A stretch of 64,000 nucleotides of DNA from Allokutzneria sp. A3M-2-11 16 (lineage in GTDB: Bacteria > Actinomycetota > Actinomycetes > Mycobacteriales > Pseudonocardiaceae), in NCBI RefSeq assembly GCF_024213555.1, contig NZ_JANAVO010000011.1, positions 62,001 to 126,000 of the forward strand. The letters run 5' to 3'. The notes under the pieces are model-generated. The model ran no database searches. It was not told where the DNA came from and saw only the letters and a program-made list of their open reading frames with translations. This document shows, piece by piece, positions 25,474 to 33,186 of this stretch; position 1 is the stretch's first letter, and every line of letters begins with the position of its first letter. The translations under genes and the position numbers were made by a program.

Positions 25474-26003
25474 GACGGATCTTGGAAGCTCGTCTCAGCG
25501 GGCGGCCCCTTCGGGCCCTCGTGCACCCAGCCCTCGTTCTCCAGCTTGATGTGCTCGATCAGCACCGCGTTGGCGTTGGCGTCCAGATCGGACAGTGCCT
25601 GGTACTCCGACACCCACGCGCGGTGCAGGCTGTAGCTGGAGACCACGCTGCCGCCGTCGTCGAGCACGTCGATCACCAGGTCCCTGCGGAAGGTGGCCAG
25701 TGACGTCGCTACCCCGCCGCCCGCCCTGCGGAAGCTCCACACCGAGTTGGCCCAGTTGGCGAACTCCGTGTCGAAGGTGACCCCGCGCTCCAGGGTGACC
25801 GCCTCGTACTCGGTGCGCCCCGGCAGTTTGCGGCTGGTGGTCGGGTCACCGCCCGCGCGGTGCTTGACCACCTCCGTCGAGCGCTTCAACCCGGAGATCT
25901 TGCTGACCGCCGCGATGTAGTCGCTGCGGTCGGAGTACCGCACGCGGAACCGGAAGTTCTTGTAGGGATCGACCGGGATTCCCTTGGCTGAGACTTGTGG
26001 CAT
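25470..26003 (-). CDS. Inner tube protein (Pvc1/Afp1-like)
   Basis: 177 residues of the phage tail-tube (gp19-like) family. The N-terminal DPYKNFRFRVRYSDRS and the ISGLKRSTEVVKHRAGGDPT loop are diagnostic: in this family the latter is the 'VSGL...E...YR.GGDP....KLPG' block. It continues with KLPGRTEYEAVTLERGVTFD and the C-terminal strand RAWVSEYQALSDLDANANAV that closes the tube ring. Hexamers stack to form the rigid tube that is driven out by sheath contraction. It lies 13 nt downstream of the sheath gene, the invariant sheath-tube order. No cargo domain is fused. Confidence 0.93.
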   Translation of the reverse strand: MPQVSAKGIPVDPYKNFRFRVRYSDRSDYIAAVSKISGLKRSTEVVKHRAGGDPTTSRKLPGRTEYEAVTLERGVTFDTEFANWANSVWSFRRAGGGVATSLATFRRDLVIDVLDDGGSVVSSYSLHRAWVSEYQALSDLDANANAVLIEHIKLENEGWVHEGPKGPPAETSFQDPS

Positions 26004-26016
26004 CGCCCTACTCCTC

Positions 26017-27666
26017 TCAGACCTGGATCTGGCCGGCGAGCTGCTGGATGCTGATGACGACGAACTCCGCGGGCTTCAGCGGGGCGAAGCCGACCAGGAT
26101 GTTCACGATCCCGAGATCGATCTGGTTCTGCGGGTTGTTGTCCTTGTCGCACTTGACGAGGTACGCCTCGTCCGGGTTGGTGCCCTGGAACGCGCCCTGC
26201 TGGAACAGGTTGTTCATGAACGCGCCCACGTTGAGCCGGATCGAGGCCCACAGCGGTTCGTCGTTGGGCTCGAACACCACCCACTTCGTGCCGCGGAACA
26301 GGCTCTCCTCGATGAACAGCGCCAGCCGCCGCACCGGCAGGTACTTCCACTGGTCGTTGGCGACGTCCGCCCCGGCCATGGTCCGCGCGCCCCACGAGAG
26401 GTTCCCGTAGACCGGCAGCTGCCGCAGGCAGTTCACCGCCTTGGGGTTGAGGACCCCGTTCTCCAGGTCGTTCATCTGGACCGACGGCGCGACAACGCTT
26501 CCGAGCGAGGCGTCCGTGCCGGCGGGTGCCTTCCACACGCCGCGTTCGACGTCCGTGCGGGCCCACACCCCGGCCATGACACCGGAGTTGAAGGTGTCCA
26601 CGACCGCGTAGTCCTGCGTCGGATCGGCCATCTTCAGCTGCGGGAAGTAGAGCGCGGCGTTCTTCCGGTTGGCCCGGCTGATCGGGAAGTTGTCGGCCTC
26701 CGCCGACGCGGCGGCGATCGAGGCCAGCGGCAGGTCCGGGATGAACATCGCCCGCATCTCGACGCAGAACTTCGCGATCTTGTCGAGCTCGGTGTCGGTC
26801 TCGGGGGTGAACGGGAAGTCGGGCGTGGACAGGATGTTGAAGATGTCCGCGTCCCGCAACGCGTTCATACCGGTCTTGGCGATCGAGTCCCCGAGGTAGT
26901 CACCCAGCGCGGGCTCCGCGTATTCGCCACCCTTCAGCCTCGCGTGGCACTTGGGGTTCTTCCACACGTCTTTCTCTTGATCAGCGTCGGGCGCTTTGTC
27001 AAGGCTCTTGTAGGGAACCTTGCGCGGCGTCGTCGACGGCGGGGGCGTGCCCGGCACCACGAGCTGCGAGCCCGCCAGCACGTTCTTCAGGCTGCGCGCG
27101 TCGGTGTCGTCGACGCTGATGTTGAGGAAGCGCTCCTCCTGATCAGCGTCCTCGTCCCGGATCGTGAGGTTGTAGAGCCTCGGGTTCGCCGGATTGCCCC
27201 CGTCCAGCTTCTCGATCGTGTTGTGGTCGACCCGGACCTTCAGGTTCCGGCCCCAGTCACCGGGACCGGACGCGTGCAGCACGACCACCACGTTGCCGCC
27301 CGGCTCGCCTTCCCCCGTCTGCGGCTCATCCCCCAGCTCGACCTTCGCCGGGTAGGACTTCACCTTGTCCTCCGGCTTGGTGCTGTCCGGGTCGTCCACC
27401 TGACCGGCGACCCGGACGATCTCCGCCTCCGCGCCGCCGTTGTTGTAGAAGTGGTAGACCGCCAGGCTCATCTTGTACCTGCGGTCCAGCCCGCCGAAGA
27501 TCCGCTGGAAGTCGGCGAAGCTGGTGATGTGCACCGGCTTGTCGATCGGACCGCGCAGCGCGGGACCGACGAACGCGGCGACCGAGGTCGGCACACCGGT
27601 GATCGTGCGGACCGTGCTCTGCAGTTCCTGGATGTAGACGCCCGGATACGTCGGGTTCACAGGCAT
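26017..27666 (-). CDS. Contractile sheath protein (Pvc2/Afp2-like)
   Basis: 549 residues of the phage tail sheath family. The N-terminus PTYPGVYIQELQSTVRTITG and VPTSVAAFVGPALRGPIDKP are classical, followed by ITSFADFQRIFGGLDRRYKM. The C-terminal core that interlocks subunits is present: NLSWGARTMAGADVANDQWK, PVRRLALFIEESLFRGTKWV, VFEPNDEPLWASIRLNVGAF. The last ~60 residues end in QIDLGIVNILVGFAPLKPAE. A variable domain of ~200 residues lies between. There is a single sheath gene, unlike PVC/Afp clusters with two or three. ATG 27666 is 7 nt after the amidase stop. Sheath contraction powers the injection. Confidence 0.95.
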   Translation of the reverse strand: MPVNPTYPGVYIQELQSTVRTITGVPTSVAAFVGPALRGPIDKPVHITSFADFQRIFGGLDRRYKMSLAVYHFYNNGGAEAEIVRVAGQVDDPDSTKPEDKVKSYPAKVELGDEPQTGEGEPGGNVVVVLHASGPGDWGRNLKVRVDHNTIEKLDGGNPANPRLYNLTIRDEDADQEERFLNISVDDTDARSLKNVLAGSQLVVPGTPPPSTTPRKVPYKSLDKAPDADQEKDVWKNPKCHARLKGGEYAEPALGDYLGDSIAKTGMNALRDADIFNILSTPDFPFTPETDTELDKIAKFCVEMRAMFIPDLPLASIAAASAEADNFPISRANRKNAALYFPQLKMADPTQDYAVVDTFNSGVMAGVWARTDVERGVWKAPAGTDASLGSVVAPSVQMNDLENGVLNPKAVNCLRQLPVYGNLSWGARTMAGADVANDQWKYLPVRRLALFIEESLFRGTKWVVFEPNDEPLWASIRLNVGAFMNNLFQQGAFQGTNPDEAYLVKCDKDNNPQNQIDLGIVNILVGFAPLKPAEFVVISIQQLAGQIQV

Positions 27667-27673
27667 GGGCCGA

Positions 27674-28510
27674 TCACCCCTCGCCGTTGCCCGGCGCCGC
27701 CAGGGCGGGCGGAGCGGCCTCGGCGATGGCGTCGCTGATGGCCTTCTTCAGGTCGTCGGGGTTGACGCCCTGGGCGGAGCCGACGGCCTCGGCCAGCTTC
27801 TCCACGGCGGTGCGCAGTCCCACGAGCTGCTTCTCGGCCTGCCAGGCGCCCATGTTGGCGCCGACCAGCCACACCGCGGCGGAGTGCACGGCGGCGGGGT
27901 TGTTCAGCTCGTGCGCCTTGAAGTCCCAGATGCGGTAGATGTCCTGGTCGCTGAGCGGCATGTCGTCCTCCAGGTAAGCGCGAACCGTGTCGCGGAATCC
28001 ATTGATGTCGCCCGGCCACCCCGCCGGGTCGATCTTGTCGCCCGGCCGCCACTCCTTGTGGGCGATCGCGCGGTCGGCGGGCAGCCCCAGGTGGCGGAGG
28101 AGGGCGGCGACGCCGCGCGGGTAGCTCTCCAGCTGCTCCGGGGTCCAGTCCCCCTTGCCGGTGGACTGGGCCTCGACCCCGATCAGGTGGGGATTCCCGT
28201 TGTCGGTGGGGATTCCCGGCCACTTGCCCCGACCGGCGTGGCTCGCGAGCCCGGCGCCGATCGTGTACCAGGTGCCGTCGCGGGCCAGGCCGAGGTTGGC
28301 CACGGGCGGCGGCTTGGCGGGCAGCTCACCTTGGATCAGGTAGTTGAGCGCCGGGAAGTTGCCCGCGCCCGAGCCTCCGGTGTGGTGCAGCAGCACGCCG
28401 CGGACGTCGCTCATACCTCTGCGATTTCCCCGGCTCTGCCAGCCGTCCACTTCTACGACCCGAAGTCCCGCATCGCGCAGGACGTCGGCCATCCATGTCA
28501 GATAAGGCAT
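27674..28510 (-). CDS. Phage-type N-acetylmuramoyl-L-alanine amidase (amidase_2/PGRP-like), first gene of the eCIS operon
   Basis: 278 residues resembling mycobacteriophage LysA-type endolysins. Zinc ligands and catalytic residues are plausible in GVLLHHTGGSGAG (H42/H43), PHLIGVEAQSTGKGDW and AIAHKEWRPGDKIDPAGW. It should cleave the bond between MurNAc and L-Ala. The C-terminal ~90 residues (LSDQDIYRIWDFKAHELNNP, then an Ala-rich helix) match the tail region of actinophage lysins rather than a wall-binding repeat. It has no signal peptide. The RBS GGGGG lies 5 nt before ATG 28510. It lies 7 nt upstream of the sheath gene, so it is co-expressed with the particle and could help particle release by host lysis; that is inference. 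Confidence 0.87.
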   Translation of the reverse strand: MPYLTWMADVLRDAGLRVVEVDGWQSRGNRRGMSDVRGVLLHHTGGSGAGNFPALNYLIQGELPAKPPPVANLGLARDGTWYTIGAGLASHAGRGKWPGIPTDNGNPHLIGVEAQSTGKGDWTPEQLESYPRGVAALLRHLGLPADRAIAHKEWRPGDKIDPAGWPGDINGFRDTVRAYLEDDMPLSDQDIYRIWDFKAHELNNPAAVHSAAVWLVGANMGAWQAEKQLVGLRTAVEKLAEAVGSAQGVNPDDLKKAISDAIAEAAPPALAAPGNGEG

Positions 28511-28630
28511 TCAGACCCCCACGGCCGTGCCACGCGGAACTGGCGTGGCTCGACACCGAGGGTCGGGGAGATTCCCGTTCGCAACAAGGAATCAGGAACG
28601 GGCGTGCACTTTGAGGAAGCCGCCGCGCCT
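28511..28630. promoter_or_regulatory. Presumed eCIS operon promoter region
   Basis: These 120 bp separate the amidase ATG from the stop of the upstream gene, which runs in the same direction. The stretch contains GCCACGC (28529-28535) and GCGTGGC (28543-28549), a 7-bp inverted repeat close to the start that could be an operator or the terminator of the oligopeptide-binding gene. I find no clear -10/-35 pair. Confidence 0.35.
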
Positions 28631-30139
28631 TTAGGGGCGGCCGAGGACCTCGATCCGGTCGAGCAGCACGCCGCGCGTGGGATCGGTGACGACGCCGGAA
28701 ATCCCCTTGGCCCAGTAGAGGTGCCCGTGCGCGCTCCACAGTGGCGTCATCGGCAGATCGCGCAGCACGGTGTTCTCGGCGAGCCGGTAGTACCGCGAAG
28801 CGGCCGCCGGTGCCGCCGCGGCGGCCTCACCGAGCATCGCGTCCACATCGGAGTTGGTGCCGCTCAGCAGCGGTTCGAGCAACGCCTGCGGACTGGGGTA
28901 CCCGGCATCGGCGCGGTACACGTAGGGCCCGTCGAAAGCCTTGCTGGACAAGGCTTTCCGGTACTCTTCGGCGGACAGGCCGCGCACCTGGACCTCGGAC
29001 AGCGCCAGCCCGGACCGCAGCTGCTCCGCGATCTGCGACACCCAGCCGCGCTGGCCCGCCTCCTCCGACTCGAAGTACAGCGTCAGCCCGCGGAGTTCCG
29101 TCCCGCCCTGGCGCAGCAGCACTCCAGCCGCCTGCGCGTCGTGCGTGCACGGGCGGCAGGTGCCGGGAGTCGTCTCGCCGGTCAGCGCGGGCGGCACGAA
29201 CGAGGCCGCCGCCGTGACCTGGTGGCCGAGCGGTCCCGTCGCCAGTGCGGCCCTGTCGATGGCCAGCGAGATCGCGTGCCGCACCGATGGGTCAGCGAAA
29301 CGCTTGTCCCCCAACGGAAACGCGAGATAGGTGGCCTCGGGGGAGGGCCAGTTCCAATGCCGGTCCGCGTACTGCTGCTGCAACGCCGCGTGCCGGACGG
29401 TCGGGACCTCCGTCGCCAGGTCGAGCGTGCCGTCGCCGACCTGCTCGTACTGGTCGGCGGGATCGCTGATCACCCGGAAGTCCACGCCGTGCGCTTTCGG
29501 CCGCACGGCACCGGCGAACCCGGCGAACGGTTCGGCGCGAGCCCCCTTGCCGCGCGTCCACGGCGCGGTCAGCCGGAACGGCCCGTTGCCGATCGGGCGC
29601 TCCGCGAAACGGTCCCAGTCCCGCGAAGCGAGCACCGACTCGGGCAACGGCAGCAGGGCGGGCGAGGTCAACGCCTTGGGGAACTCGCCGAGCGGCCGGT
29701 GCAGCCGCACCTCGATGGTGCGCTCGTCCACCGCGCGCAGCCCGGCCACCCGGAGCTGCTGGGTGAGCACCCGCGCGCCCGGCCAGCCCTCGCGCATGGA
29801 CGCCTCCCACGCACCCACGTAGGACCGCGCGGTAACGGGGCTCCCGTCGTGGAAACGCCACCCCTGCCGCAGCACGATCGTCCACAAGAGACGGTCCGGA
29901 CCGGTGACCGACTCGGCCGCGACCGGAATGGGCGGTTGGTCCGCGGCGCCCAGTTCGGTCAGCGGCGCCCACAGCGCTCCGGCGATCTGGCGCCCCGACA
30001 GGTCGGCCACGCGGCCGGGCAGCAGGCTGGTGGGTTCGCGCACGCCCACGGAGAGCACGCCGGGCTCGGCGGACGGGCCGCCGGAACACCCCGCCAGCAG
30101 GAGCGTTCCTACAGCCAGAGCAGCCAGTGTGCGACGCAT
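28631..30139 (-). CDS. ABC transporter solute-binding lipoprotein (oligopeptide/SBP family 5)
   Basis: 502 residues. The N-terminus MRRTLAALAVGTLLLAGCSG is a lipoprotein signal with lipobox LAGC, so the mature protein is anchored outside the membrane. The rest follows family 5 binding proteins: GWRFHDGSPVTARSYVGAWE, VDERTIEVRLHRPLGEFPKA, IGNGPFRLTAPWTR and DPSVRHAISLAIDRAALATG. It would bind peptides or similar solutes for an ABC importer, but no permease or ATPase gene is adjacent, so it is an orphan here. It faces away from the secreted propeller gene at 30223. The specificity is unknown. Confidence 0.9.
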   Translation of the reverse strand: MRRTLAALAVGTLLLAGCSGGPSAEPGVLSVGVREPTSLLPGRVADLSGRQIAGALWAPLTELGAADQPPIPVAAESVTGPDRLLWTIVLRQGWRFHDGSPVTARSYVGAWEASMREGWPGARVLTQQLRVAGLRAVDERTIEVRLHRPLGEFPKALTSPALLPLPESVLASRDWDRFAERPIGNGPFRLTAPWTRGKGARAEPFAGFAGAVRPKAHGVDFRVISDPADQYEQVGDGTLDLATEVPTVRHAALQQQYADRHWNWPSPEATYLAFPLGDKRFADPSVRHAISLAIDRAALATGPLGHQVTAAASFVPPALTGETTPGTCRPCTHDAQAAGVLLRQGGTELRGLTLYFESEEAGQRGWVSQIAEQLRSGLALSEVQVRGLSAEEYRKALSSKAFDGPYVYRADAGYPSPQALLEPLLSGTNSDVDAMLGEAAAAAPAAASRYYRLAENTVLRDLPMTPLWSAHGHLYWAKGISGVVTDPTRGVLLDRIEVLGRP

Positions 30140-30161
30140 GGCCTGAAGCCTACGAAAACCC

Positions 30162-30190
30162 TTGAGAGAAATCGTTCACAGTTCTAAGTT
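30162..30190 (+). promoter_or_regulatory. Sigma70-type promoter for the propeller gene
   Basis: TTGAGA (30162-30167) and TAAGTT (30185-30190) are spaced 17 bp apart, a good housekeeping-type promoter for this GC-rich genome, 32 bp before the ATG at 30223. It is read by eye only. Confidence 0.55.
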
Positions 30191-30222
30191 CCCACACGGA
30201 CATCAATCGACGGGGGTACGTG

Positions 30223-31620
30223 ATGCCGAGGCGCTTCGGGTTGCTCACCGCGATCACCGCGGTCGTCCTCGCGATGGGGGTGCCCGCCTGGGCGTGCGGG
30301 GACGCCCCGGCTTTCGGCACCGCACCGGAATCGGGCCATTCGCACTCCGCAGGAGGAGTCAAGGGCGCGAAGACCGTGCCCGACAAGGGGGCCGTCAAGA
30401 ACGTGGAGCTGCTCGGCACGCTGCCGGAGGCGCAGGGCGCGATCTCGGTCAACTTCCTCCAGTACTCCCACCCGCACCGGGACGTCATGATCGTCGCGGG
30501 CGAGTTCGGGCTGAGGTCCTACGACATCACCGCCGACCCCGCCAAGCCCCGCCCGCTCGGCGAGATCTCGATGCCCGGCATGTGGGAGATGGAGGACACC
30601 GAGCTCGACCCGGAGCGGAAGCTGATCTTCCTCGCCCGCGATCCGCGCGCGTTCGGCGGCACCACCGCGACCGGCAGGTCCGGCGTCTACATCGTGGACG
30701 CGGCCGATCCGGCGAAGCTCACCACGCTCACCTTCGTGGAGATCCCCGCGGGCCACACCACCAGCTGCGTCAACGACTGCCGCTACCTGTGGACCGGCGG
30801 CCCCGCCAAGGCCAGCCACATGCCCGCGGACTGGGGCGGGCGCCCGGTGTGGGTCACCGACGTGCGGGACCCGCGCAACCCCAAGGTCTTCCCGAACCCG
30901 ATCGACACCGCGCGCAACGACGGCAAGACCGACTACGCGCACGACGTGCAGGTCGACGCGGACGGCGTCGCCTGGGTCTCCGGCCGCGGCGGGGTCCGCG
31001 GGTACTGGACGGAGGGCCTGCGCTTCGACCCGGTGCAGCGCAAGTTCCGCAGGGCCACGGCGGTCGACCCGGTGCCCTTCGCCGGTGGCGGGATCTCCGA
31101 GCTGTCCGCGACCAGCAAGTTCCTGCACAACAGCTACCGCCCGGTCGGCCGCAAGGTCGTGGACGGCCCGGACGTCGGCGCGTGGGGCTACGGCCAGACC
31201 GTGTTCGCCACCGAGGAGAACTTCGCCGACGGCTGCGCGGCGGACGGCGTGCTGGTGATCTCCTCGCTGAAGGGGTCCTACGGCGGTGAGGGTTGGCGCT
31301 CCACCCCGGAGAAGCCCTACCGGCTGAACACGATCGGCACCTGGAGCGTGGCGGGCCAGGAGGGCAGCGACCCCAATAGTGGGGACTGTTCGGCGCACTA
31401 CCTCGACGTGCGCGGCAAGATCCTCGCGCAGTCCTTCTACGGGCAGGGCACCCGTTTCCTGGACATCAGCGATCCGAGCAGGCCGAGGCAGGTCGGCTAC
31501 TTCCGCCCGGCTGACGCGCGTTCGTGGCAGCCGCTGTGGCACCGTGGCCTCCTCTTCGTCGCCGACAACGCGCGCGGCGTGGACATCCTGAGGTTCACCG
31601 GGGCAAGCTGTGACTCGTAA
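30223..31620 (+). CDS. Secreted LVIVD-repeat / beta-propeller protein
   Basis: 465 residues with a Sec signal peptide (MPRRFGLLTAITAVVLAMG, ending near AWACGDAP). The body has repeated blades of the form 'LRSYDITADPAKPRPLGEI', 'VYIVDAADPAKLTTLTFVEI', 'VWVTDVRDPRNPKVFPNP' and 'TRFLDISDPSRPRQVGYF', the D(I/V)(S/T)DP.xP pattern of LVIVD-repeat proteins with a beta-propeller fold. It is extracellular, and its function is unknown in this family. ATG 30223 follows GGGGG by 6 nt; a GTG immediately upstream (30220) is also possible. The downstream dehydrogenase starts 11 nt before its stop, so the two are translationally coupled. Confidence 0.82.
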   Translation: MPRRFGLLTAITAVVLAMGVPAWACGDAPAFGTAPESGHSHSAGGVKGAKTVPDKGAVKNVELLGTLPEAQGAISVNFLQYSHPHRDVMIVAGEFGLRSYDITADPAKPRPLGEISMPGMWEMEDTELDPERKLIFLARDPRAFGGTTATGRSGVYIVDAADPAKLTTLTFVEIPAGHTTSCVNDCRYLWTGGPAKASHMPADWGGRPVWVTDVRDPRNPKVFPNPIDTARNDGKTDYAHDVQVDADGVAWVSGRGGVRGYWTEGLRFDPVQRKFRRATAVDPVPFAGGGISELSATSKFLHNSYRPVGRKVVDGPDVGAWGYGQTVFATEENFADGCAADGVLVISSLKGSYGGEGWRSTPEKPYRLNTIGTWSVAGQEGSDPNSGDCSAHYLDVRGKILAQSFYGQGTRFLDISDPSRPRQVGYFRPADARSWQPLWHRGLLFVADNARGVDILRFTGASCDS

Positions 31621-32341
31621 TGCTGTTGTCACCGGCGGCTCGCGCGGCATCGGCCGGGCGATCGTGCGCCGCCTCGCCCGCGACGGCGCGCACGTGGTGT
31701 TCAACTACGTCAGCAACGCTTCGGCTGCGGCCGAGGTCGAGCGCCTGGTGGCCGAGGAGGGCGGCAAGGCGCACGGCGTCCGGTGCGACCTCTCCGAGCC
31801 CGGCTCGGTCGAGAAGCTGTTCGAGGCCGCGGGCGAACACCTCGACGGGCTCGACATCCTGGTCAACAACGCCGGGACGGCGATCCCCAAGCCGCTGCCC
31901 GAGCTGACCGAGGCCGACTTCGACCTGCTCATCGCGTTGAACACCAAGGCGGTGTTCCTGGCCGTGCAGCACGCCGCGCGGCACATGCGCGACGGCGGCC
32001 GGATCATCACGATCTCCACCGCGAACGTGCACCTCCCGTTCCCCGGCACGTCCGCCTACGGCGCCAGCAAGGCCGCCGCCGAGCTGATCACCCAGGTCGC
32101 CGCGCGCGAGCTCGGGCCGAGGCGGATCACCGCGAACGTGGTCCGCCCCGGCACCACCGAGACCGACCTGCTGCTCTCCTCGAACACGCCCGAGGTGCTG
32201 GAGATGCTGAGCCAGTTCACCACGCTCGGCCGCGTGGGCCAGCCCTCCGACGTCGCCGACGTGGTCGCTTTCCTCGCGAGCCCCGACGCCCGCTGGCTCA
32301 CCGGCGAGATCCTCAACGCGACCGGCGGCCTCCACGCGTGA
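31610..32341 (+). CDS. Short-chain dehydrogenase/reductase (SDR)
   Basis: 243 residues, classical SDR. The NADP-binding motif is TGGSRGIG at 8-15, NNAG is at 86-89, Ser136/Thr137 precede the catalytic Tyr150 and Lys154 in SAYGASK, and the RITANVVRPGTTETD segment follows. The C-terminus (DVADVVAFLASPDARWLTGE) is the usual FabG-like closing block. GTG 31610 overlaps the previous gene by 11 nt, so the pair is co-transcribed. The substrate is unknown. A FabG-like fold alone does not imply fatty-acid synthesis, because no other such genes are nearby. Confidence 0.9.
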   Translation: MTRNAVVTGGSRGIGRAIVRRLARDGAHVVFNYVSNASAAAEVERLVAEEGGKAHGVRCDLSEPGSVEKLFEAAGEHLDGLDILVNNAGTAIPKPLPELTEADFDLLIALNTKAVFLAVQHAARHMRDGGRIITISTANVHLPFPGTSAYGASKAAAELITQVAARELGPRRITANVVRPGTTETDLLLSSNTPEVLEMLSQFTTLGRVGQPSDVADVVAFLASPDARWLTGEILNATGGLHA

Positions 32342-32676
32342 CGCGGTCTTCAAGACCCCCCAACCCCCACCCCCACAGTCTCAAACCACCCCCAACCCCC
32401 CACGTTTAGTCCCTGAACGAGTCGTTCAGGGACTCCAACGCCCCAAACGCGACATTGGCGTGGGGTGGGCGTGGAGCGCCGAGGGCGAGCACGACGGTCA
32501 CTGGTAGTAACGGGTGACGAGTCGGAAACGCACTCGTTTGCATGCGCCAGTCGGAGTGCAACATGCATTACGCTCCTCCTCCGGTCGCACGCCACTGCGT
32601 CGTCCGCACCAACCGGAGGTGACCCGAGGCATGGGCAGCAACGCGCATCCACCCGTGGCACGAGGAGCGTGCCGCG
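32342..32676. repeat. Intergenic region with two repeat families
   Basis: The 335 bp contain no convincing gene. GGTCTTCAAGACCCC at 32345 belongs to the GTCTTCAAG family that recurs at 56.7, 59.3 and 61.2 kb. At 32408-32434 the 27-bp palindrome AGTCCCTGAACGA-G-TCGTTCAGGGACT has perfect 13-bp arms. It could end transcription of the dehydrogenase, and it is the same family as 1722-1857 and 42389-42431. Confidence 0.6.
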
Positions 32677-33105
32677 ATGCTTGAGCTCACCCTGCCGCCC
32701 CTGCTCGTCATGACGACGCTCGCGGTGCTGCACCGCTTCCACGTCCTGAACAGGCTGTCCTTCATCGGCCTCAACCGCGCGCACCCGCTGCGCGATCTGG
32801 TCACGGCCTGGCGCACGCACCGCACCGCGGAGGCCGTCCGCGCCAGCCGCACGCAGCCCCCGGCCGAGCCGCGCTCGCCGTACCACGGCCGCCACCGCCA
32901 CCGCGGGCCCGTCGTGATCGCCCGCGGTCTCGAACCGCCCACGGTCCCGATCCCGGCGCTGGGCAACGCACAGTCACGAAGCCGCTCGCGCAACCCGTTC
33001 CGCCGCGGCACGAAGAGCCTCCGGCTCCCGCGCACCTCGCACACCACGGAAGACGTCGGCCGCAACCCGGTCCGCCCCGCGGGCCGCCACCGCACAGCCG
33101 CCTAA
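32677..33105 (+). CDS. Small hypothetical protein, basic C-terminus
   Basis: 142 residues, not recognised. The first ~30 (MLELTLPPLLVMTTLAVLHR) are hydrophobic and could form one membrane segment. The rest is Arg/His/Pro-rich and probably disordered. GAGGAG lies 9 nt before ATG 32677, and codon third positions are GC-rich on this strand, which supports it over the antisense frame of similar length. It is flanked downstream by the 62-bp inverted repeat at 33112. It may be a short membrane-linked protein; the call is uncertain. Confidence 0.45.
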   Translation: MLELTLPPLLVMTTLAVLHRFHVLNRLSFIGLNRAHPLRDLVTAWRTHRTAEAVRASRTQPPAEPRSPYHGRHRHRGPVVIARGLEPPTVPIPALGNAQSRSRSRNPFRRGTKSLRLPRTSHTTEDVGRNPVRPAGRHRTAA

Positions 33106-33111
33106 AGCTTT

Positions 33112-33173
33112 CCCGTTTCGTACTCTTAGCGGGAAAAGAGCGCTCTCACCGGCCGCTATGAGTACGAAACGGG
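33112..33173. terminator. 62-bp inverted repeat, copy 1 (bidirectional terminator or mobile hairpin)
   Basis: CCCGTTTCGTACTC (33112-33125) and GAGTACGAAACGGG (33160-33173) are perfect 14-bp arms; inner bases extend the stem to about 21 bp with one mismatch. The loop holds AGAGCGCTCT, a LacI-type GAGCGCTC palindrome. It lies between two convergent gene ends. A near-identical element is at 38822-38884. Confidence 0.8.
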
Positions 33174-33186
33174 CGAACGACGGGCG

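Larger units (their letters stand above)
2877..28510 (-). other. Contractile injection system (eCIS) operon, 22 genes
   Basis: All 22 genes run on the minus strand, from the amidase start at 28510 to the stop at 2877. Most junctions are overlapping stop/start codons (ATGA or GTGA) or gaps of under 15 nt, so a single transcript is likely. The set has sheath, tube, cap (DUF4255), AAA+ ATPase, hub, spike, PAAR tip, gp25 wedge, two large baseplate proteins and two DUF4157 proteins, the domain that marks eCIS loci. There are no capsid, portal, terminase or integrase genes. The organisation matches the actinobacterial branch of eCIS studied in Streptomyces. Confidence 0.93.

Noticed and set aside
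2877-28510. Prophage
   Set aside because: Tail-like genes only. No capsid, portal, terminase, integrase or attachment repeats, and an eCIS-specific ATPase and DUF4157 proteins are present.
32568-33095. Minus-strand frame opposite the small hypothetical gene
   Set aside because: Arg/Ser-rich shadow with no RBS; the plus-strand frame has GAGGAG and better third-position GC.
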